Shown: one piece after another, positions 20,001 to 30,629 of the stretch | How positions within the stretch are numbered: position 1 is the first letter of the stretch | Layout of the letters: each line of letters opens with the position of its first letter | Source: Chloroflexia bacterium SDU3-3 | Lineage (GTDB): Bacteria > Chloroflexota > Chloroflexia > Chloroflexales > Roseiflexaceae | Reading direction: 5' to 3' | Length of the DNA stretch: 64,000 nt | Assembly (NCBI GenBank): GCA_009268125.1 | Contig: WBOU01000001.1 | Coordinates: forward strand, 587,247 to 651,246 | Position numbers and translations under genes: made by a program | The notes under the pieces: model-generated | Told to the model about the DNA's origin: nothing | What the model saw: the letters and a program-made list of their open reading frames with translations, nothing else | Database searches by the model: none

Positions 20001-23000
20001 GATGCCGTCATGGCACTGAAGCGAAAGGCTCGGAATCACCTAATCCTCGCGAGGGGATTGAAACTGATTTGCAAGAATACGCCTTGCAAGCGTACTTTTG
20101 CCTCGGAATCACCTAATCCTCGCGAGGGGATTGAAACTTAGTTTCTCGATAGAGTCGGTAGCGGCGATATACCACCCTCGGAATCACCTAATCCTCGCGA
20201 GGGGATTGAAACTTTAAATGATGGCTGCTTCTAAGCCTACATCCCACACACTCGGAATCACCTAATCCTCGCGAGGGGATTGAAACTAAAAATAAGTGAT
20301 TCTATCCGCGAAAAACATGGTATGCTCGGAATCACCTAATCCTCGCGAGGGGATTGAAACTCATGAGGAACTCGACACACACCATCGGCTTTGAGATCCT
20401 CGGAATCACCTAATCCTCGCGAGGGGATTGAAACGCTCATAGTCGCGGATGACCTGCCAGCGTTCCAACTCGTTTCTCGGAATCACCTAATCCTCGCGAG
20501 GGGATTGAAACGGCAGCGGCAGACTGTGCTGCCAGTACCAGCGCTTAATGCTCGGAATCACCTAATCCTCGCGAGGGGATTGAAACCTGCTTCGCAGGCG
20601 GTGTCCAGTCCCGCAAACACAGCTACTCGGAATCACCTAATCCTCGCGAGGGGATTGAAACCGGCTATCAGCCTGCTGCACGAGGTCAAGGACAAGATCC
20701 TCGGAATCACCTAATCCTCGCGAGGGGATTGAAACTTCCGAGCTAAAGTACTTATAATCACAGAAGGTGAGATTACTCGGAATCACCTAATCCTCGCGAG
20801 GGGATTGAAACCGCGTACAGCAGCTTCAGCCACTTCAGCTCGGTGTAGAGCCTCGGAATCACCTAATCCTCGCGAGGGGATTGAAACGGCGCAACCTCAC
20901 GCACGGCCAGCTGCGCGATGCCCAGGACTCGGAATCACCTAATCCTCGCGAGGGGATTGAAACTCCTTTCGTGTGTCGGGCGGTACGTCCGCCCGATGTC
21001 TCGGAATCACCTAATCCTCGCGAGGGGATTGAAACAGCGCCGGGGGCGAGCGGCCAAACTCCATCCCCCGGCACTCGGAATCACCTAATCCTCGCGAGGG
21101 GATTGAAACCACGTTTGGCACCCATATAATCCCGTCGGCGCTCTTGACAGGCTCGGAATCACCTAATCCTCGCGAGGGGATTGAAACGCCATCTACACGC
21201 CGCAGCTTCGTGCTAAACGCGCCATATGCTCGGAATCACCTAATCCTCGCGAGGGGATTGAAACCGAGATAGCAGGGCATTTTCCCCCGCCGGTGCAGAT
21301 GAGAGCTCGGAATCACCTAATCCTCGCGAGGGGATTGAAACGCCGGGGCCGTTGACCAGGCGCAGGCGCAGCTAGACGCGGCCCTCGGAATCACCTAATC
21401 CTCGCGAGGGGATTGAAACCCTTCCACAAGCGCGCCGAGCACGCCAACGTCCAGCTCGGAATCACCTAATCCTCGCGAGGGGATTGAAACCACACCGCCG
21501 CCGCGCCTCATCCAACCGACTGCCTAGTCCCTCGGAATCACCTAATCCTCGCGAGGGGATTGAAACACCTATAAGATTTTTAGGGGTGGTGAGGATGTTC
21601 AGCTCGGAATCACCTAATCCTCGCGAGGGGATTGAAACGGCCAGCATAGGCCGTCGGTCGGCGCGCTTCTCGCTCGGAATCACCTAATCCTCGCGAGGGG
21701 ATTGAAACTGGCTGCGCTGGGTGTGGCCGTGGGCCTGCCGCCTAGACGATCTCGGAATCACCTAATCCTCGCGAGGGGATTGAAACTTGGTCCGCTTCGC
21801 CGAGGGTCGCGCGGTAGCGGCCTTCGCGTATCTCGGAATCACCTAATCCTCGCGAGGGGATTGAAACTCCAGCGGCGGGGCCGCTCGCCCTCGGCCCAGA
21901 TATAGTCCGAGCTCGGAATCACCTAATCCTCGCGAGGGGATTGAAACACCTTCCCGGACGGCACCCCGATGCGCGTGCTGGTGCCTCGGAATCACCTAAT
22001 CCTCGCGAGGGGATTGAAACGCTCTGCATCTGCCTTAAAGATGCGGTCTAAGAACTCGGAATCACCTAATCCTCGCGAGGGGATTGAAACCGTCACTTCT
22101 ACCATTGTCTGTTAGCCATGTAATACTCGGAATCACCTAATCCTCGCGAGGGGATTGAAACCTCCCAGAGAGCGGCACACCCACGAAGCCAAACAGCACA
22201 CTCGGAATCACCTAATCCTCGCGAGGGGATTGAAACACACGCACCCAGGCATGGCGCTCCACAAAGTCTTGCCACGGCTCGGAATCACCTAATCCTCGCG
22301 AGGGGATTGAAACGATCTCTTTGTGCGCGTCAGGCGGCACATATGGCCGCTCTCGGAATCACCTAATCCTCGCGAGGGGATTGAAACCGTGCTGGCGTTG
22401 CTGATGATCACATCGTTGTTTTCTCGGAATCACCTAATCCTCGCGAGGGGATTGAAACCTCTTCCCCATCTGTAAACAGCTCTCGCACCGACACACCGAG
22501 CTCGGAATCACCTAATCCTCGCGAGGGGATTGAAACTGCATTCGTGTTTGTCGAGCCGATGATTGTGAAGTCCTCGGAATCACCTAATCCTCGCGAGGGG
22601 ATTGAAACTATAGACAAGTCAATAAGCAAGGCCCCGCAGGTAAGCACTCGGAATCACCTAATCCTCGCGAGGGGATTGAAACTATGACCGCGCTGATCGC
22701 GGTGATCAGCGTGGATACCGTCCTCGGAATCACCTAATCCTCGCGAGGGGATTGAAACCGATATCAATCCTGTTCCGTGCCTCATCTAGTGTTTTGCTCG
22801 GAATCACCTAATCCTCGCGAGGGGATTGAAACGTTCTCGGTGACATCCTGCGCATCTCCTTCGTAGACCTTGCTCGGAATCACCTAATCCTCGCGAGGGG
22901 ATTGAAACTCCCAGATGCTGGCCTTGGCCTGTTCGGCGTACTTCTCCTCGGAATCACCTAATCCTCGCGAGGGGATTGAAACAGAAACAGAAGCGGCTCG

Positions 23001-26000
23001 TTTGGCTCGACGGGAGCCAACCCTCGGAATCACCTAATCCTCGCGAGGGGATTGAAACTCTATAAGTCTGGTCAACTACCGAGCAAATTGACACGACTCT
23101 CGGAATCACCTAATCCTCGCGAGGGGATTGAAACCCCCAGCGCCTTCACGATCACCGAGCGCAGCCAGTACACCTCGGAATCACCTAATCCTCGCGAGGG
23201 GATTGAAACAGCACACTATGCAAGGATCTGTCAAGCGTGAGTTTTTATGCTCGGAATCACCTAATCCTCGCGAGGGGATTGAAACGCGTCTGTCAAGCTC
23301 TGGGAAAAAGGGATAGCCGCCATACTCGGAATCACCTAATCCTCGCGAGGGGATTGAAACGGATGAGGGCGACCTGGCATCGACCGCCCGCAAAGAGCTC
23401 GGAATCACCTAATCCTCGCGAGGGGATTGAAACCAAGAAAGGCACGCAGCCGACACGTGATGAGCGTGTTAAGGCTCGGAATCACCTAATCCTCGCGAGG
23501 GGATTGAAACACAGCGCGGTCTGAACGAGGTTGTCATACATAGCTCGGAATCACCTAATCCTCGCGAGGGGATTGAAACGGATTCGGCCTTTGTGATGCC
23601 GATGATTGGATGCCTACGCTCGGAATCACCTAATCCTCGCGAGGGGATTGAAACTCTGCATTATCCGGCGATTCACCCAGTTCAATAATTCGACTCGGAA
23701 TCACCTAATCCTCGCGAGGGGATTGAAACGCAAATGCCTCAAGCTCGCGGAGCGCCTTCTTAACCCTCGGAATCACCTAATCCTCGCGAGGGGATTGAAA
23801 CCCCAGACCGTATCCGCCCGCATCGTAGCGATTACATCTCGGAATCACCTAATCCTCGCGAGGGGATTGAAACACGTGCCCATGCAAGATCCTTTTCAAG
23901 GCGCTCTGCCTTGCGCTCGGAATCACCTAATCCTCGCGAGGGGATTGAAACTAAAGCCGCAACAATAAACTGTACCGCAACAGCATCATCTCTCGGAATC
24001 ACCTAATCCTCGCGAGGGGATTGAAACCGACTTCGCGCACACGCCACACGCCCCGACCTTCCCCCTCGGAATCACCTAATCCTCGCGAGGGGATTGAAAC
24101 TCAGCAAGACGGCGCCGCCCGCCTCTACTTTGTCGAACTCGGAATCACCTAATCCTCGCGAGGGGATTGAAACGCAATATCGGTAGCGGTGCCCGAATTA
24201 ACAAGCTCGGAATCACCTAATCCTCGCGAGGGGATTGAAACGCCTGCATGACCGTGTTCGCGAGGAGATCGCTCACACTGTAGCTCGGAATCACCTAATC
24301 CTCGCGAGGGGATTGAAACTCGTAAGACCCATGACGGCATCCTCTGGCGTATGTGCACTCGGAATCACCTAATCCTCGCGAGGGGATTGAAACGTTGGGG
24401 TGGGCGGCGGGCCAGCGGATACCGGGGGCGCTCGGAATCACCTAATCCTCGCGAGGGGATTGAAACTAGGTGTACGTGGTCATGGTGCTGCTCCTTTTTT
24501 TGCTGGCTCGGAATCACCTAATCCTCGCGAGGGGATTGAAACCGAGCTGGAGGATGTGACCATCGAGGAGGATGGCGAGTAGCTCGGAATCACCTAATCC
24601 TCGCGAGGGGATTGAAATCACAATGGCGCGCCGCAAATCATCGCGTGACGGCGTTGTGCTCGGAATCACCTAATCCTCGCGAGGGGATTGAAACCGCGTG
24701 CTGCCGATCTCGCTGGAAATGCTGATCAACGACCTCGGAATCACCTAATCCTCGCGAGGGGATTGAAACGCAGGCCAGCGGGCGGGTAAGTGCGACGGGC
24801 GTAGCTCGGAATCACCTAATCCTCGCGAGGGGATTGAAACGGTATCAAGCAGCACCGCCTGTAATTGATACTATGATGCTCGGAATCACCTAATCCTCGC
24901 GAGGGGATTGAAACCAAAAGGTGATGATGTATTTGATGAGATTAGTGGTTCTACGGGCTCGGAATCACCTAATCCTCGCGAGGGGATTGAAACAGATATG
25001 CGGCCAGCGCGGGCCAGTCCATCTGATCGGCGCTCGGAATCACCTAATCCTCGCGAGGGGATTGAAACCCTGGAGTGGCATAGTTCCTCCGCGCTCTCCG
25101 CGCTCTAGTCTCGGAATCACCTAATCCTCGCGAGGGGATTGAAACTGTAGACCTTGCGCCGCTGCGGGTCGTCGACGATGAGCACTCGGAATCACCTAAT
25201 CCTCGCGAGGGGATTGAAACGCCGGGTTCACTGCTGCCACCTCGACCACTACCGGCGGCCTCGGAATCACCTAATCCTCGCGAGGGGATTGAAACCTGTA
25301 TAAGTTGCGCGGCCAGCTGTTAGGTCGTCCCCACCCTCGGAATCACCTAATCCTCGCGAGGGGATTGAAACTATGGTTTCCTTCTCACAAGGAAGGATCT
25401 AGCTCGGAATCACCTAATCCTCGCGAGGGGATTGAAACCTGAGATTCGCGCTGCTGCGCCGCCCATGAGTACAAAGCTCGGAATCACCTAATCCTCGCGA
25501 GGGGATTGAAACGGTGTGACGACCTTACCGCTTTCGTCGCGATAGGTGCCTCGGAATCACCTAATCCTCGCGAGGGGATTGAAACAAGTAGAACATATCG
25601 GCGGTCAAGGTTGAAACAACCGCGCCTCGGAATCACCTAATCCTCGCGAGGGGATTGAAACTCAGATATGATGCATTGGAATGCGGTATATAGTGTCTCT
25701 CGGAATCACCTAATCCTCGCGAGGGGATTGAAACCTTGCGCCATACGCTCTTTAAGCGTGCCTTCGTATTTGCCTCGGAATCACCTAATCCTCGCGAGGG
25801 GATTGAAACGTATACCCATGATCGGCCATGATATTGTAGATCTCTTTTTCCTCGGAATCACCTAATCCTCGCGAGGGGATTGAAACATGCGGATGCTCTC
25901 CTCGACGAAGATCCAACGCTCGCTCGGAATCACCTAATCCTCGCGAGGGGATTGAAACGGCTACGGCCTGATCATCGGCGCGGCGGTCTACGAGAATCTC

Positions 26001-26533
26001 GGGATCACCTAATCCTCGTGGATTGAAACGTAGATTAAACGATCATCCCCCAGTAGTTTAAAGTTGACTCGGAATCACCTAATCCTCGTGAAGAGATTGA
26101 AACAGTAAAGCGCACGATGCTCAGCGCGCCATTGCACAGGTCTCGGAATCACCTAATCCTCGTGAGGGGATGGAAACATTGTTGCCCCAACCGCGAGCTT
26201 GTAATTCTCGATGTTTGGAAAAAATAAATTCTCGCGGAGAAATATAAGTGGCATCGTAATCTCTTTGCCAAGCAGTTCAGTGCGCGTCCTCGGAAGGACC
26301 AAATACTCATGAGGGGAATGGAAACTTGTTGAACTTGATGGTGAGGGTGCCCTCGGGCGTCTCGCAATAACCGAATCCTCATGAGAGAATGGAAATCGTG
26401 ATAGCCTCGCTTTCCAAACTTACGAGGGTGGGCAGGTCGAAATGACCAAATCCTCGTGAGGAGATGGAAACGCCTCAGTTACGCGGTTCCGAAGCATTCG
26501 GAGATACCCAAGCTTGGAATGACCAAATCCTCA
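17060..26533 (+). CRISPR. CRISPR array 1, about 128 repeat units
   Basis: 36-bp repeat starting CTCGGAATCACCTAATCC and ending GAGGGGATTGAAAC, with an internal CCTCGCGAGG palindrome. Spacers are mostly 36-43 nt. I count 120 near-perfect units from 17060 to 25958, then decayed units at 25998, 26068, 26142, about 26215, 26289, 26361, 26436 and a truncated one at 26513. Variants: 18690 (final GAAAC replaced by a C run), 19954 (GAGGAG) and 24583 (last base T). The leader is at the left, so the right end is the old end. No cas1/cas2 is adjacent; the Cas6 and adaptation genes lie beside array 2, whose repeat differs at one base. Confidence 0.99.
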
Positions 26534-26570
26534 CCCAGGGAGAGCGCTATTTGTACGAGGAGAAATTCTT

Positions 26571-27296
26571 ATGGCAAACTGGTCTCTGTCGCAACTCCTA
26601 GCCGGACTCCACGATGATATCCAACAACAGTTAGAAACGTGCCGCAAGAGCTTTGGACACCCAGGAACGAAAGGTGATGCGAGCGAAACGGTATGGTTAC
26701 AGCTGTTGCAAACATATCTCCCTAAGCGCTATGAGGCAGCAACGGCTCATGTGGTTGATAGCCAGGGTGTGTTCAGCGACCAAATCGATGTCGTCGTGTT
26801 TGATCGGCAATACTCCCCCTTCATCTTCCAGTATCAAGGGCAGAAGATCATCCCAGCCGAGAGTGTCTATGCTGTGTTCGAGGCAAAACAGAGCATTAAC
26901 GCCGATCAAATCAACTATGCTCAAAACAAAGTGGCAAGTGTTCGGAAGCTCCACCGCACCAGCTTACCGATTCCTCATGCTGGCGGGCAATATCCGCCAA
27001 AGCCGCTCATCCCTATCATAGGAGGTATCCTCACCTTCGAGAGTGATTGGAAGCCGCCTTGTGGTGCACCGCTTGAATCAGCGCTCCTACGAGGGAAACA
27101 AGAAGGGCGTCTTGATATAGGGTGTATTGCTGCCTGCGGGCACTTCCAATGGGATGCAACATCAGATGCATACGACATCTCTATAGGAGGCAAGCCAGCG
27201 ACAGCGTTCCTATTCAAGCTCATTTCGCAGCTTCAGTTTAGCGGAACGGTGCCCATGATTGACGTCCAAGCCTATGCTCACTGGTTGAGCACCTAA
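26571..27296 (+). CDS. PD-(D/E)XK-like putative nuclease (resembles DUF6602 proteins)
   Basis: 241 aa, with AGGAG 8 nt before the ATG, placed immediately after the last degenerate CRISPR repeat. I recall this pattern from DUF6602 proteins, but I could not run a search. QIDVVVFDRQYSPF followed by AESVYAVFEAKQ gives D73, E104 and K106, the D-x(n)-E-x-K arrangement of PD-(D/E)XK nucleases. PLIPIIGGILTF is a further hydrophobic strand in the core. The N-terminal 50 residues look helical. It shares the array's direction and could be reached by read-through of the array transcript, but nothing shows that it is a Cas protein. Nuclease activity is inferred from the motif only. Confidence 0.75.
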   Translation: MANWSLSQLLAGLHDDIQQQLETCRKSFGHPGTKGDASETVWLQLLQTYLPKRYEAATAHVVDSQGVFSDQIDVVVFDRQYSPFIFQYQGQKIIPAESVYAVFEAKQSINADQINYAQNKVASVRKLHRTSLPIPHAGGQYPPKPLIPIIGGILTFESDWKPPCGAPLESALLRGKQEGRLDIGCIAACGHFQWDATSDAYDISIGGKPATAFLFKLISQLQFSGTVPMIDVQAYAHWLST

Positions 27297-28362
27297 ACTT
27301 CACACTGGCTGCTGTGTATCCCACTAGTATCTATACTGCGAATGACTTACAACGCGCATCGCAGCCAAAGTGCAGCTGGCTATCGATTAGTGCGCCCGCT
27401 GCTCATCAGTGCGGCCACCTGGGGTGAGTTGAGCCAAAAGCTGGATATCGAGCAGGCTGTGGTCGATCTGGGGCTGAGTCTCAGCGCTGAGGGTGGCATC
27501 GATATCGCCCATGGTGACCTGGTGCTCCAACTGCCCATAAACCGCAGGTAGCACCCAAGGAGGAGCGCACATATCCCGGTCGACAAACACGCAGTGGTGC
27601 TCATCACCAGCGCCGAGCCGGAGAACCAAGCCATCGCCCATGATGGCATGTAGATCGCTGTGGGCACCTACACCAACGTGGTGCGGGACATGGCCACATA
27701 CTCTATAGACCACGTAGACCCGCTTTGGTTGCCGCTATGGAGTGGTATCGACCTGGTGACACTGGTGAGCAGATGCCGCACCGTACCCTATGAGGCACGG
27801 TGCGGATCGGTGCGGAGGGGCGGAGTATCCCTATTTTAGGATGGGGCACAGAATACGACCAGCAGCCACAGCAGATCGCGCTCAGCGGCATGTTCGGCCA
27901 GGCCACCTATCAATACGCAACGCTGGCAGACACCACAGGGCATTGATGGCTGAGTACACTCGCTTCACGATGGAGAATTTGACCTCAAATCGGGAATAAG
28001 GACTTGCCAATAACCAACTCAGAGAAACTATGTGGGACCATTACCCACCAGGCCGTAGACAAGGGGCGGAACGAATTTCATCATCTCGCTCTTAGCACTG
28101 CCGCTGGTGTGACAGAACACGACCCAGGGAAGACTCGATACCAACACAATCCCCATGGCAGCCAGAAAACATAGCTGAACTGCGCTAGCGCCGGTATCCA
28201 CAACGCAGGCTACGGCAAACGCTGCCTCACACTCTCCCTACCACCAAGATCAACGCACTGACAGAGACACCTCTGGTGCTTGGCCTGCCCATGATCATGA
28301 CCAGATAAGCCAAAAAACCAAGGGTTGCTCCCTCTCTCTCACGCACGAATTGTCATACCATG
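27297..28362. other. Gene-poor stretch, possible decayed coding DNA
   Basis: About 1.07 kb between the nuclease-like gene and the end of the type III-D operon. Only short open frames occur, for example 27342-27551 (+) and 27387-27713 (-), overlapping on opposite strands and without family signatures. Reading frames on the plus strand are interrupted by several stops between plausible coding pieces, which suggests a relic. A short inverted repeat (CCGTACC/GGTGCGG area) lies near 27780-27810. I cannot name an ancestor. Confidence 0.5.
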
Positions 28363-29037
28363 CTACATCTTAGCCTTGAGTGGAACCCACTTCAGATCCA
28401 CGACAAGCCGACCCGTCTTTCGGTTGGTGACCACATTGATCACCTCAACACGGGCAGAGTTTCCCTCACGGAAACTTGATGTCTTTTTGCCCGCGAGCAT
28501 CTCAGCTTTCAGTACACCTATCGCTTCATCTTCCGGAAAGTCGGGAATAGCTATCTGTATAAACTCTGGATGTATCCCTGTAATACGGCCAGTAAAGCCA
28601 TCTCCTATGTTTGGAAGAGACCTCTCCTTTTTCTTTTTAACATATTCTTCGTATAATTCACTACGACTTACACCTTTTTTACTGCTAAGACCAAATCCAT
28701 TCTCCTGGCTTAGCTGTGTACTCTCTGAACGATACTTTGCAAGACGATATGACCATCCTAAAATCTGCGCAAAATCATCATCCGAAACTTTATGCACTTT
28801 CAAAAATGAGCCTATTAACAGAAATATCTTTCGATAATGATCACTCGTATTCCTATTCTGGCTGAATGGCGTGTCCTCTCCACGCTCATATATCATCTCA
28901 AGTAACAGCCTACGATCTCTCACCATAACAAAATACTTAAATGACTTCTCTAATTCACCTATACCTCGGTCTAGGTGAGATTTAAAAATCTCATCAGCAA
29001 ATTTTTCCGCCAATATATGAATTTCTTTCTGATCCAT
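28363..29037 (-). CDS. Type III-D operon protein with OB/S1-like C-terminal region, unrecognised
   Basis: 224 aa; start at ATG 29037, one base after the stop of the upstream Cas7-like gene and preceded by AGGA. It is the last gene of the type III-D operon, so translation is probably coupled. About 1-130 look mostly helical (for example FLLIGSFLKVHKVSDDDFAQ), then comes a Lys/Glu-rich charged stretch (YVKKKKERS). About 150-220 look like a beta barrel: GDGFTGRITGIHPEFIQIAI, then a strand ending NSARVEVINVVTNRKTGRLVVDLKW, reminiscent of S1/OB RNA-binding folds. I do not recognise the family. The position suggests an accessory subunit of the complex or an RNA-binding partner. Base composition is clearly AT-richer than in the Cas10 end of the same operon. 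Confidence 0.8.
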   Translation of the reverse strand: MDQKEIHILAEKFADEIFKSHLDRGIGELEKSFKYFVMVRDRRLLLEMIYERGEDTPFSQNRNTSDHYRKIFLLIGSFLKVHKVSDDDFAQILGWSYRLAKYRSESTQLSQENGFGLSSKKGVSRSELYEEYVKKKKERSLPNIGDGFTGRITGIHPEFIQIAIPDFPEDEAIGVLKAEMLAGKKTSSFREGNSARVEVINVVTNRKTGRLVVDLKWVPLKAKM

Positions 29038-29038
29038 C

Positions 29039-30133
29039 TTAGTAAATCCTATCACTCCCGCCAGCAACATACTTTGCAGGCTCTCGCATAATTTCCGCGA
29101 GCTTCTTCCGGCTACTCTCATCTATCTCGTTTGATTCATTTGCGGCCTTCACACAGTCTGAAACTGATAGTACGCTATCAACGCGCTCAAAATCAGTATA
29201 GCTTGCATAATCGACCACTGATAGCGCAATATCAGTAAACCGTATCGTTCCCATTGATACCGGCTTCCCTCCACCCACCTTCAGACGAAGAATATCTTGA
29301 TCAGCGCCAAACACAATCAGGATGATACCTAATTCAGCCATAGTCAGGTTACGGAACATGATCTGCATGTGAAACTCGGAGCCTATCGAGCACGCTTCTA
29401 CCGCCGTATATGGCCGCTCAACTTCTCGCGAGTCGCCACTTCGGTAGAACTTACGACCTCTTACCCGACTACGATTACGATCTAGAAAATACTTTTCCCA
29501 ACCAGTGGTAATAGAAGGATCGCCCTCACTATAATCAGGTTGTGGCCGATATAACGGTAGGCGACGAAACAACATTGCGTTTCCTGATACTTGGTAAGCA
29601 TCAAGAAAAGAGCATTGCCCTTGATACGAATTATCCGCGCTTGTCAGCCCGAACAATCGATTGGCAAGGGGCATGATTGGGTCGGCAGGGGACTTATGTA
29701 ATTCTTGTTGTCTGTATTTCATGCGCAACTGCTGAACGTGCACCCCTCGAACCGTCTTCTTCGAAGATTCTACAGAAAACTCAATCCCGGGCAAGGTGAT
29801 CGCCTCTACCGCACTTCTGATAACGCCTTTCAACGTCGATCCAGGAATATATCGCTTCCCCTGGCTTCGCACGTGCGAGGCAACCAGCGTATCATCTTTG
29901 ATCGTTGACCGATCTACATCACCATAGCGAAGAATATCAGATGTAGAAACCACATAACCGGACCCTACATGAACCAAAGATTCACTGATAATCTTGGCAG
30001 ATAGCATCCCTGTCAACAATCGGGCGTGGCTTGAACCTATGGCCAGATGATGCCCCGCTGCCAGGCTATTCTTCGCCGTGGATGAGATCGGAACAAAATC
30101 ATAAGGCTTCTCGCGATGCGTTTCATCAGTCAT
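29039..30133 (-). CDS. Cas7-like RAMP protein, fourth in III-D operon
   Basis: 364 aa. The ATG overlaps the stop of the Csx19-like gene by 8 nt. RAMP features: an N-terminal strand LLTGMLSAKIISESLVHVGSG, then VRSQGKRYIPGSTLKGVIRS, the conserved Cas7 substrate-loop and helix motif. A second half has a Gly-rich turn (VGGGKPVSMGTIRF). It probably forms part of the backbone that holds crRNA. At the position where Csm3 has its target-cutting Asp I read a non-acidic residue (V in TLVASHVRSQG), so this subunit may not cut; that alignment is by eye. A C-terminal helical tail of about 60 residues follows the RAMP core. AT-richer than cas10. Confidence 0.88.
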   Translation of the reverse strand: MTDETHREKPYDFVPISSTAKNSLAAGHHLAIGSSHARLLTGMLSAKIISESLVHVGSGYVVSTSDILRYGDVDRSTIKDDTLVASHVRSQGKRYIPGSTLKGVIRSAVEAITLPGIEFSVESSKKTVRGVHVQQLRMKYRQQELHKSPADPIMPLANRLFGLTSADNSYQGQCSFLDAYQVSGNAMLFRRLPLYRPQPDYSEGDPSITTGWEKYFLDRNRSRVRGRKFYRSGDSREVERPYTAVEACSIGSEFHMQIMFRNLTMAELGIILIVFGADQDILRLKVGGGKPVSMGTIRFTDIALSVVDYASYTDFERVDSVLSVSDCVKAANESNEIDESSRKKLAEIMREPAKYVAGGSDRIY

Positions 30134-30629
30134 TATCTACCCTCACCTCTCGTAAGCGCTGGAACTGTACTGCCCCATTAGGGGCAAGATACTCGGTATA
30201 GGCCACGTTGATATTCGAGGAGCCTGTCTCCCTGAGCATAGCCTTTGCGTGCTTGCACACAAACCATGTGCCATCCTCCCACACCTGCGTCTGGGAATTC
30301 CAGTGAGGAATACAGAGCGGCACGCCGCCTGCGACCTCGGCAGGATGCTCGCAGAGTACGAGCACATCGTAGGTGGTCTCATCGTAGCGCTTCCAGCGTA
30401 CTTCGGCAGACTGGGAGAACGCGTGGCCAAAATCGCCAGCGACCACCACCTCATCAGCGGTGGCAAAGGGAGTCACCGGCTGGAGCTGAGGAGCGGGCGC
30501 GCCATCAAGCCACAGCGCCACCCCACCAAACCAGAAGCCTTGCCCCCCCACATGGGCAGTAATCAGGGTGCGGATCTGCGCGACGCTGGCCGGGTAGACC
30601 CGATAGATATAGCTGGTACCTTCGCTCAT
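30126..30629 (-). CDS. csx19: Csx19-like type III-D accessory protein
   Basis: 167 aa, starting at ATG 30629, which overlaps the stop of the upstream gene (ATGA). Its place among Cas7-like genes next to csx10/cas10, its size, and a beta-rich sequence with SAEVRWKRYDETTYDVLVLCE are in line with Csx19 (TIGR03984) proteins, which mark type III-D loci. The C-terminus (FQRLREVRV) is also beta. No catalytic motif is visible. Csx19 is thought to be a complex subunit. The assignment rests mainly on context and a remembered motif, so the name is tentative; the gene itself is certain. Confidence 0.65.
   Translation of the reverse strand: MSEGTSYIYRVYPASVAQIRTLITAHVGGQGFWFGGVALWLDGAPAPQLQPVTPFATADEVVVAGDFGHAFSQSAEVRWKRYDETTYDVLVLCEHPAEVAGGVPLCIPHWNSQTQVWEDGTWFVCKHAKAMLRETGSSNINVAYTEYLAPNGAVQFQRLREVRVDND

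Noticed and set aside
17311-25865. Many open frames across array 1 encoding repeated ARGLK, SRGLGDSE or NPREGIE motifs
   Set aside because: They are translations of the CRISPR repeat in different frames, with no ribosome sites.
27342-27713. Two short overlapping open frames on opposite strands
   Set aside because: No family signature, no good ribosome site, and the region looks decayed.
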